Shown here one piece after another: positions 27,250 through 34,511 of a stretch of 34,511 nt of DNA. The DNA comes from Acidobacteriota bacterium (GTDB lineage Bacteria; Acidobacteriota; DATKUA01; JAFGBY01). Numbering within the stretch: the stretch's first letter is position 1; each line of letters begins with the position of its first letter. Both the position numbers and the translations under genes were made by a program. The stretch lies in the NCBI GenBank assembly GCA_016932915.1, contig JAFGBY010000057.1, positions 1 through 34,511 of the forward strand. The letters run 5' to 3'. The notes below the pieces were generated by a model that worked only from the letters and a program-made list of their open reading frames with translations, searched no databases and was not told the DNA's origin.

Positions 27250-27373
27250 TCAGCAATTATAACATTTCAGGGGACTTATTTAAATATTTATGTGTGATAA
27301 TTTTTACAGCCCTTGACCTGCCATGTACATACAGATAGAATCACTCCTTAATTTAAATGATTCATTATAAAGA

Positions 27374-28165
27374 ATGCTGAAAGATATCTGGGCTAACAGG
27401 ACATTAATCTGGGCGTTTACAAAGCGGGACCTGCGGGGGAGGTATGCGGGTTCTACAGTTGGTTTCCTCTGGAGCGTCATTCACCCGCTTGCGATGATCC
27501 TGGTTTATACAATTGTCTTTTCAGAGATCATGAAAACAAAACTCCCGGCTACCGCTGAACTGGGGCAAATGGGATACGTGGTGTATCTCTGCGCGGCGAT
27601 ACTACCATGGATATCGATGCAGGAAACACTAATACGTTCCTGTACGGTTTTTATCGAATATTCGGCTCTCATCAAAAAAGTTTCATTTCCCCCTGTTATT
27701 CTTGTCGCATATATAGTGACAGCGGGTTTTATTAATATGCTTATCAGCTTCGGTGTCTTTTTTATCATTATGTTTTTAACCGGTGTTGGATTTGGGATAC
27801 ATATCCTGCTCCTGCCGGTTTCTTTGCTGATTTATTATCTATTCACTTTTGCAATGGGCTTGATTCTCTCATCCGTGAACGTATTTTTCCGTGATATGCA
27901 GCAGATTGTATCAATTTTCCTGACGGTCTGGTTCTGGGTCACACCAATTGTCTACCTACCAAAAGCGTTGCCGGAAAATCTGAGATTTGTGACTGAGATG
28001 AACCCGATGAATTACCTGATGAATCTTTTCCGCGACCCTATTTTCGAAAACCAGTTTTACCACTGGAGAGAAGCAATACTTTTTACGATATCTTCATTAC
28101 TGTTACTGATAATCGGCCGCGCAATACATAAAAAACTGAGGAAACATATACCTGATGAAATCTGA
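27374..28165 (+). CDS. ABC-2 polysaccharide exporter permease (Wzm-like)
   Basis: LIWAFTKRDLRGRYAGSTVGFLWSVIHPLAMILVYTIVFSEIM...WFWVTPIVYLPKALPENLRFVTEMNPMNYLMNLFRDPIF. Confidence 0.95.
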   Translation: MLKDIWANRTLIWAFTKRDLRGRYAGSTVGFLWSVIHPLAMILVYTIVFSEIMKTKLPATAELGQMGYVVYLCAAILPWISMQETLIRSCTVFIEYSALIKKVSFPPVILVAYIVTAGFINMLISFGVFFIIMFLTGVGFGIHILLLPVSLLIYYLFTFAMGLILSSVNVFFRDMQQIVSIFLTVWFWVTPIVYLPKALPENLRFVTEMNPMNYLMNLFRDPIFENQFYHWREAILFTISSLLLLIIGRAIHKKLRKHIPDEI

Positions 28166-29858
28166 TGATCTGGCTATTAAACTGACAAACGTACATAAGA
28201 AGTACAGACTCTACAGCAGCCCAATATCCAGGCTGAAGGAATGGATCACACTGGGTAAGAGGCCGACCCATCATGATTTCTGGGCGTTAAAGAATATAGA
28301 TCTTAAAATTAAAAAAGGCGAAGCGCTTGGTGTTATTGGCGAAAACGGTTCAGGGAAAAGCACCCTGCTAAAGATTATCTCCGGAACAGCTTGGCCTACA
28401 ATCGGAGAAGTCGAGACAAACGGCCGTATATCCGCACTGCTGGAGCTGGGAGCCGGCTTCCATCCTGATTTTTCCGGCAGGCAGAATATATATATAAATG
28501 CACGCCTGCTTGGATTGACCGATAAAGAGATCGATGAACGGTTTAATGATATCGTCCGTTTTGCTGAACTCGGACAGTTTATAGATGCCGCTGTGCGGAC
28601 ATATTCTTCAGGCATGTATGTGCGCCTTGGATTTTCGGTCGCCTCACATGTTTCCCCGGAGATATTGATTGTAGATGAAGCTCTCTCCGTCGGGGATGAC
28701 TATTTCCAGAAAAAATCGATTGACCGGATAAAAAAATTCCGCGATGAAGGAGTGACCGTAATTTTCGTATCGCACTCTATGCCGACGATTACCCGTTTCT
28801 GCGATCGCGCTATTTGGCTTCGTGAAGGAATCATCGAAGCTGAAGGCGAGGCCAAGGAGATCGTGAATGAATATCAGCGGTACTGCTACAGGCATACTTT
28901 CGAGCGGTTGAAATTGCAGGGAACTACAGATACAGAGCTTAAACCGGAAGAACAGCCGATACTTGAAGAACAGGTTTGGGGTTCGGGTAAAGTTAAGTTT
29001 ACGAAGGTCGCAATTCTGAATTCCAATGGGGAGGAAGTCCGTTCCCTGGAGCAGGGCGATGATGTTCGAGTTCGCCTCAGCTATTATGCATTTGAGAAAA
29101 TCAAGGAGCCGATATTCGGGCTCAATATCCATACCATACATGGTGTATATATCTACGGAACTAATAATTATAATATCCATCCAAATACTATCGAGTATAT
29201 CGAAGGCCCCGGTTATGTGGATTTCGACCTAACCAATATGATTCTGCATAAAGGAAAGTATTTCCTTTCAGCTATGGTATTTGATGAGCCTGATGACCCT
29301 TATTGGCAGAATCCATGTGATTGGCATAACCAGGCTTATGAGTTTATCGTGTTTGCCCCGACCGAGGCGCATGGATTGGTGGCTTTCCCGGGCAAATGGA
29401 GCGATCCAAAAATAATGGATAACGAATCAGAGTATGGTGTACCAGCTGAGATTGATCTTTCGAACCAGTGGCATTTTCATTTTCTGGATGCGAACTGGTA
29501 CAAACCGGAGAAGGATAAAGGGAATATTAAGTATTCGTGGTCCAAGGGAGATGCATCTTTTCTTATTTTACAGAAAAAAGGTAAAAAGAGTCTCAAGCTT
29601 AAGTTGAAAGCTGCACATCCGAAGATGAAGAAAAATCCGGTCACTGTAGATATTTTTATAAATGATAAAAAAATTGGGAATTATCTGTTTGCCGATACAT
29701 CCTGGCAGGAGGTTCAATTAAATTATGAGACGCCTGAAAAAGACCAGGTAGTAAAGGTAACTATAAAACCGGCTCGAACCTGGAGCCCAGCCGATATCGG
29801 CCAGGTAGGAGATGATCGGAAACTGGGTATAGCTTTATCACAAGCTTCTTTTATTTAA
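28155..29858 (+). CDS. ABC polysaccharide exporter ATPase (Wzt-like) with Wzt_C-type domain and an additional C-terminal beta-sandwich-like domain
   Basis: Walker A GVIGENGSGKSTLLKII; YSSGMYVRLGFSVASH; EILIVDEALSVGDDYFQKKS; C-terminal VWGSGKVKFTKVAILNSNGEEVRSLEQGDDVRVRLSYYA (Wzt_C-like), then an extra segment ending WSPADIGQVGDDRKLGIALSQASFI. Confidence 0.94.
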   Translation: MKSDDLAIKLTNVHKKYRLYSSPISRLKEWITLGKRPTHHDFWALKNIDLKIKKGEALGVIGENGSGKSTLLKIISGTAWPTIGEVETNGRISALLELGAGFHPDFSGRQNIYINARLLGLTDKEIDERFNDIVRFAELGQFIDAAVRTYSSGMYVRLGFSVASHVSPEILIVDEALSVGDDYFQKKSIDRIKKFRDEGVTVIFVSHSMPTITRFCDRAIWLREGIIEAEGEAKEIVNEYQRYCYRHTFERLKLQGTTDTELKPEEQPILEEQVWGSGKVKFTKVAILNSNGEEVRSLEQGDDVRVRLSYYAFEKIKEPIFGLNIHTIHGVYIYGTNNYNIHPNTIEYIEGPGYVDFDLTNMILHKGKYFLSAMVFDEPDDPYWQNPCDWHNQAYEFIVFAPTEAHGLVAFPGKWSDPKIMDNESEYGVPAEIDLSNQWHFHFLDANWYKPEKDKGNIKYSWSKGDASFLILQKKGKKSLKLKLKAAHPKMKKNPVTVDIFINDKKIGNYLFADTSWQEVQLNYETPEKDQVVKVTIKPARTWSPADIGQVGDDRKLGIALSQASFI

Positions 29859-29952
29859 CCACTTCCAGAAAAATCCGAAAATCTAGTTTCTTGTTTTTAA
29901 AGACTGTTCTGATATAATTATTTCATACCTTTAAATATAGGAGATTCTTGAA

Positions 29953-30141
29953 ATGAGAAATTTCGTTCTTCTTCTTATCGTTGCTGCCGCCATAGCTTTT
30001 ATTGTTGGAAGTATAACAGCTTTTCTTGGCAACATTTTTCTAATTCCTCCCGCCGGCTACTGGCGCGGTACTGTTGCACTGCTGGGATTTGCAATTGCCC
30101 TGATGCTTTTCTCGGATTTCACCAAGGGCAAGAAAAAATAA
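29953..30141 (+). CDS. Small two-TM membrane protein
   Basis: 62 aa with two hydrophobic segments; RBS TAGGAGA upstream. Confidence 0.6.
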   Translation: MRNFVLLLIVAAAIAFIVGSITAFLGNIFLIPPAGYWRGTVALLGFAIALMLFSDFTKGKKK

Positions 30142-30172
30142 TTACCTGATAATTCGATAGAAAATTAGACCG

Positions 30173-30649
30173 ATGATTAAAAAGGCGGCCATTGGCCTTG
30201 TAGTGATAATTGTCTTATATGTTGGAGGCTCTTACTTTTTCGGAAGCGAAGAATCTAAAATCAGGGATATTATTGAAGACGCCACCAGGGCAGTAAATAA
30301 TGAAAGTGTTGGCGATCTCTTTTCCGATGTTGCGCTTGAGTTCCAGGATGCAAGCGGAATAAAGTATCTACCGGCAAGATATATCATGACGAATTTTTTC
30401 AATCAGACTGATAACGTTAACCTGCGAGTTGAAATTGCCAGTGTGAATATTAACGGAAAGGAATCAACTGCGGAACTAAACCTGATTCTCAGCGGTTCTA
30501 AGGGAGGGAATAGTTACCATATCCTTGGAGAACCTGACAACCCAACTATTATTGTGTTAAGGCTCAAAAAAGGCATTACCGGCTGGAAAATCCATCGTAC
30601 TGAGAATATCAAGCCCTCACGGGAGTTCATTTCGGGTAAATCGAATTAA
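30173..30649 (+). CDS. Membrane-anchored/secreted protein of unknown function (possibly NTF2/Tim44-like fold)
   Basis: N-terminal hydrophobic anchor then EESKIRDIIEDATRAVNNESVGDLFSDVA...; fold guess is weak. Confidence 0.6.
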   Translation: MIKKAAIGLVVIIVLYVGGSYFFGSEESKIRDIIEDATRAVNNESVGDLFSDVALEFQDASGIKYLPARYIMTNFFNQTDNVNLRVEIASVNINGKESTAELNLILSGSKGGNSYHILGEPDNPTIIVLRLKKGITGWKIHRTENIKPSREFISGKSN

Positions 30650-30691
30650 TATCCAATTCTCTCCTATATATTAGTTCTAAATGTATACCAC

Positions 30692-30720
30692 TTGACTTTG
30701 CACGCTCATCAATCTAAATT
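30692..30720 (+). promoter_or_regulatory. Candidate sigma70 promoter for the hybrid histidine kinase gene
   Basis: TTGACT (30692-30697), 17-nt spacer, TAAATT (30715-30720). Confidence 0.5.
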
Positions 30721-30778
30721 AATTAGTGTAGAGGGGCAATTATCGTTTTCCTAATTACTCTATGTGGGAAATCTCTAT

Positions 30779-33139
30779 ATGAAAAGCAGTGCTGAAAAAA
30801 TTTATTCTCTTTTAGAGCGAATCAGCGATGACAATCTGAAATCAGAACTGCTGCAGGCTTATCTTGATTTAGCAAAATATGAAAGAAAATATCATCTGCT
30901 GGAGTCCATATCTAGTGATATCATCTGGGAACTTAATAAAGACGGAGTAATAACCTACGTTTCGACAAACACCGATGCTATTGTTGGGTATACACCGGAA
31001 GAACTTATCGGTAAGACAATATTCGAATTTATGGAACCTGAAGAATCCAGTAAAATGATGGAGATTTTTCGTCAAATTGCTTTAGCAAGTGGATCGATCA
31101 TGGATCTTGAAAGTAAGGTTATCCATAAAAATGGGGATAAAGTTACATTATTAGTAACAGGTGTTCCACTTATAAATGAGTATGGGGAGATTCAGGGATT
31201 CTGGGGATTAAACCGGGATATTTCCAGGAGGCTTTTAGCTGAACAAGCTTATGAAGAACGGGAAGCACAATTGCAGAGTATTTTCCGTTCAGCGCCTGTA
31301 GGAATAGGCGTTATTTCCAACAGGATTATGCAGTGGGCGAACAAACATGTATTGGATATGTCGGGATATACATTAGATGAAATGATTGGGAAGAGCACAA
31401 AAATCTTTTATGTATCTGAGGATGAATATTTGCGTGCAGGGAAAGAGCTTTATCAGCAAATACAAAAAAACGGTATAGGAAGCGTTGAGACACAGTTTCG
31501 AAAAAAAAATGGTGATGTAATCTATGTCATTATGAGTGCTTCACCTATTGATCCTTCAGAAACATATCAAAATGTGACATTTTCAATACTTGATATCACT
31601 GAAATGAAACAAGCAAGGGAAGAGCTGCGCAGGAGCGAGTTAAAATACAGGAATCTTATTGAAACAAGTCCCTTCGCTATTACTCTGATGAATCTTGAGG
31701 GAAAAATTGTTTTCACAAACAAAAAACTTTCTCAGATGCTTGGGTATGACAAACCGGAAGAACTAATAAATATATTTGCCTTGAACCTTATTGCACCTGA
31801 TGAAAGGAAAAGGATTGAAGAAACTTTCAGGGAGGTTATAGACTCGGATTCAGTGTACTCAGGGGAATTCAAACTTCTGAAGAAAAATGGAAAAGAAATA
31901 ATCTCTCATCTTACTGTAAACCTGATCCGTGATGATAAAGGTAGGCCTGAAACAATACTGAGTATTGCGCAAGATATTACTGAGAAAAAAATAATTGAGG
32001 GTGAATTAATTAGATTTGAGAAACTCGAATCCCTGGGAGTTTTAGCCGGAGGCATCGCGCATGATTTTAATAATATTCTAGCGGCATTATTGGGCAATAT
32101 AGACCTTGCAAGGCTTTATATAGATAACAGGAGTAAGCTGGAAGAAAATCTTCAAGAAGCAGAAAGAGCTATCAGCCAGGCGACTTCATTGACTCATCAG
32201 CTGTTAACTTTCTCAAAGGGTGGATCTCCAATTAAAGAAGCCACAGATATAGTCGATATAATCAAAGAGACTTCAAAATTTATTCTCAGAGGTTCAAGCG
32301 TTGTTTGTTCAATTTTACCCGGAGAGGATATTCCACCTGTTGATGTAGACAGGGGCCAAATCAGCCAGGTGTTTAATAATATTATTCTGAATGCTGAGCA
32401 AGCGATGGATAAACAGGGGGTGATAACGATTACAATTGAAAATTGTGATAAGCTTCCTGAAAAATTTCTTATGCCACCAAACAATCATAATTGGATAAAA
32501 ATCAGTATTATCGATCAAGGCAAAGGAATTTCGAAAGGGGACCAGGAAAAAATCTTTGATCCATTCTATACGACAAAAAAAACAGGTAGTGGGCTGGGAC
32601 TGGCAAGTACACATACTATTATTAAAAATCACAATGGGTTTATCGATGTGGAATCTGAACCGGGGGAAGGAGCAACCTTCCATATATATCTTCCATCCTC
32701 TGGGGGTAAAGTAAAGCACTCAGAGAAAAATGATTTAATTCAACCTCTATTCAGGAAGAAAATTCTCTTAATGGATGATGAAGAGATGGTACGTAATACT
32801 GCGTTTGGCCTACTCAGATATCTGGGTTATCACGTGGATATTTGTTCTAATGGGGATGATGCAATTAAAATGTACCATGAAGCGTTAAAAAAAGAGGAAG
32901 CATATCATATCGTTATTCTTGATCTTACTGTGCCTGGAGGTATGGGTGGTAAAGAAACTATGGAAAAGATTCTATCAATTCATCCAGAAGCGATAGGAAT
33001 AGCGACAAGTGGTTATTCCAATGATCCTGTAATGTCACACTACAGGAAATATGGCTTCAAGAATGTAATCTCAAAACCTTACAATCTTGAACAATTAAAT
33101 AAATTATTAAATGAAACAATCCTTTCTATAGCCGGTTAA
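30779..33139 (+). CDS. Hybrid sensor histidine kinase: PAS x3, HisKA/HATPase, C-terminal receiver
   Basis: Three PAS-like modules (DIIWELNKDGVITYVSTNTDAIVGYTPEEL; IFRSAPVGIGVISNRIMQW; LIETSPFAITLMNLEGKIVFTNKKLSQMLGY); LAGGIAHDFNNILAALLGNID; DQGKGISKGDQEKIFDPFYTTKKTGSGLGL; receiver LLMDDEEMVRN...VILDLTVPGGMGG. ATG at 30779 preferred over GTG 30764. Confidence 0.95.
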   Translation: MKSSAEKIYSLLERISDDNLKSELLQAYLDLAKYERKYHLLESISSDIIWELNKDGVITYVSTNTDAIVGYTPEELIGKTIFEFMEPEESSKMMEIFRQIALASGSIMDLESKVIHKNGDKVTLLVTGVPLINEYGEIQGFWGLNRDISRRLLAEQAYEEREAQLQSIFRSAPVGIGVISNRIMQWANKHVLDMSGYTLDEMIGKSTKIFYVSEDEYLRAGKELYQQIQKNGIGSVETQFRKKNGDVIYVIMSASPIDPSETYQNVTFSILDITEMKQAREELRRSELKYRNLIETSPFAITLMNLEGKIVFTNKKLSQMLGYDKPEELINIFALNLIAPDERKRIEETFREVIDSDSVYSGEFKLLKKNGKEIISHLTVNLIRDDKGRPETILSIAQDITEKKIIEGELIRFEKLESLGVLAGGIAHDFNNILAALLGNIDLARLYIDNRSKLEENLQEAERAISQATSLTHQLLTFSKGGSPIKEATDIVDIIKETSKFILRGSSVVCSILPGEDIPPVDVDRGQISQVFNNIILNAEQAMDKQGVITITIENCDKLPEKFLMPPNNHNWIKISIIDQGKGISKGDQEKIFDPFYTTKKTGSGLGLASTHTIIKNHNGFIDVESEPGEGATFHIYLPSSGGKVKHSEKNDLIQPLFRKKILLMDDEEMVRNTAFGLLRYLGYHVDICSNGDDAIKMYHEALKKEEAYHIVILDLTVPGGMGGKETMEKILSIHPEAIGIATSGYSNDPVMSHYRKYGFKNVISKPYNLEQLNKLLNETILSIAG

Positions 33140-33242
33140 TTGTGATTTTTGCTTAATAGAAACAACCGGAGAAAAAAATATTCAGAGATATTGAATTAAA
33201 TTTTTATTCTGGTTAAATCTTCAATTCAGATGTTCAGGATGG

Positions 33243-34460
33243 ATGGATATGGCTATATTTGATAAAAACGAAAAAAACACATTGATCTTTTCAGCATTAG
33301 CCCATGGCTATACTCATTTTTATATGGCTATTTTCACAGCTACAATCCTCTTTATGGCAGCGGATTTCAAGATATCGATTGAGAAAATAGGTATAGTAGG
33401 GACAATTTTCAGCGGAGTGTTTGGTTTCGGCGCCCTTGCGGCAGGTTTCCTAATTCACAGGATTTCTGCTAAAACAACGATAATGATTTCCCTGACGGGA
33501 GGCACACTGTTCACATTTCTTACCGCCTTTATGCCAAGTCTCTTTTTGATGGCGCTTTCTCTAACAATTATGGGAGCTTTCGGCGCTCTCTATCATCCGG
33601 CAGGGCTAACGCTTGTTTCGAATACAATAAAATCACGCGGCCGGGGGCTTGCGATCCATGGTATGGGAGGCACAACTGGCCTTGCCATCGCCCCGATGTT
33701 CGCGGGATTCCTGACGGAATATCTCTCATGGCGGTGGGCTTATGCGCTTCTGGCCGCACCGGGAGTTCTCCTCTTGATTTATGGTTTAACCATCCATATC
33801 AAGGAAGAAAATATCGAAGGAGTAAGCCACAAAAAGAAAACTACAAATGGTAATGGAAAAAAGCCAGCCCATCCAGCAGATTTCCTGATCTATGTTTTTG
33901 CACTACAGATATGTTTTGGATTGTTTTTCAATGGCTCGACAACCTTTCTGCCATCACACGCTACAGATGCGATAGGTTTTTCCTTTCTCGGGATGAAAGG
34001 AATGGCTCTGGGTGGTTTCTTTACCACTATTGCTCTTGTGCTGGGCGGTCTGCTGGGCCAGTTTATTGGAGGCGAGCTGTCTGAAAAATATAAACTTTAT
34101 AAACTCCAATTTTTTGTAATGCTTGTATCGGCGCCCACTCTATTTTTACTCGGTGTTACTACTGATTATCTTTTTGTAATTATAATGTTCCTTTTTGCAT
34201 TATTCGCTTTCAGCTGGCAGCCGATTGGGAACGGCATGGTGGCATACTATACACCTGCCAAATTCAGGGGGTATGTATTCGGTATATCTTTTGCCCTCTC
34301 GTTTGGAGTAGGGGCTCTTGCTTCCTGGCTTGCAGGTATAGTTACCGATAGTTATAGTATTGATAAAGTCTTTTTCGTGATGGGATTAATTGCAATTGTG
34401 TCATTATTATTTGCCGTACCTTTATGGCTTATTAATAAAAGACATGAAAATGATGAGTAA
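33243..34460 (+). CDS. Major facilitator superfamily transporter
   Basis: About 12 hydrophobic segments; FSALAHGYTHFYMAIFTATILFMAADFKIS; MGAFGALYHPAGLTLVSNTIKSRGRGLAIHGMGGTTGLAIAPMFAGFL. Confidence 0.9.
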   Translation: MDMAIFDKNEKNTLIFSALAHGYTHFYMAIFTATILFMAADFKISIEKIGIVGTIFSGVFGFGALAAGFLIHRISAKTTIMISLTGGTLFTFLTAFMPSLFLMALSLTIMGAFGALYHPAGLTLVSNTIKSRGRGLAIHGMGGTTGLAIAPMFAGFLTEYLSWRWAYALLAAPGVLLLIYGLTIHIKEENIEGVSHKKKTTNGNGKKPAHPADFLIYVFALQICFGLFFNGSTTFLPSHATDAIGFSFLGMKGMALGGFFTTIALVLGGLLGQFIGGELSEKYKLYKLQFFVMLVSAPTLFLLGVTTDYLFVIIMFLFALFAFSWQPIGNGMVAYYTPAKFRGYVFGISFALSFGVGALASWLAGIVTDSYSIDKVFFVMGLIAIVSLLFAVPLWLINKRHENDE

Positions 34461-34494
34461 GAAAAGATTATTTAGATATATAAATTAGAAAGCC

Positions 34495-34511
34495 CTTCCA
34501 TCAAATGGAAG
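34495..34511 (+). terminator. Partial putative terminator hairpin truncated by the window end
   Basis: CTTCCA-tcaaa-TGGAAG after the MFS gene; the T-tract would lie outside the window. Confidence 0.45.

Noticed and set aside
28644-29180. 178-aa minus-strand ORF inside the Wzt-like gene
   Set aside because: Antisense shadow of a confident ABC ATPase gene.

Overview
The window is a 34.5 kb bacterial chromosomal segment, gene-dense, with mostly housekeeping content. Supported genes are aspS, a gamma-carbonic-anhydrase-like protein, a deoxynucleoside kinase, panB-panC-panD-nadA-(membrane protein)-lipA, pilT-recX-alaS-lytic transglycosylase, DUF523/DUF1722, TauE/SafE, a GT39-like membrane glycosyltransferase, MscS, a Wzm/Wzt-type ABC exporter, a hybrid PAS histidine kinase and an MFS permease. 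No CRISPR array, rRNA, tRNA or transposase was found. The most interesting parts are: (1) a single-ORF fusion resembling HgcA (corrinoid domain plus membrane helices) and HgcB (2x[4Fe-4S] ferredoxin), with a divergent cap-helix motif NIWCASMGG; (2) four tandem ~173-aa paralogs, plus a fifth distant one convergent with the HgcAB-like gene, all keeping three cysteines in a C-terminal CxFD...GxxCR...GxxxCxYxxxW signature that resembles V4R/H-NOX-type ligand-binding domains; (3) a bacterial eRF1/Vms1-like protein with a GGWSQ loop, a zinc ribbon and an eRF1-like C-terminus; (4) two adjacent palindromes in inverted orientation that share a loop and show compensatory stem changes. All family assignments are by eye from motifs; no database search was run.
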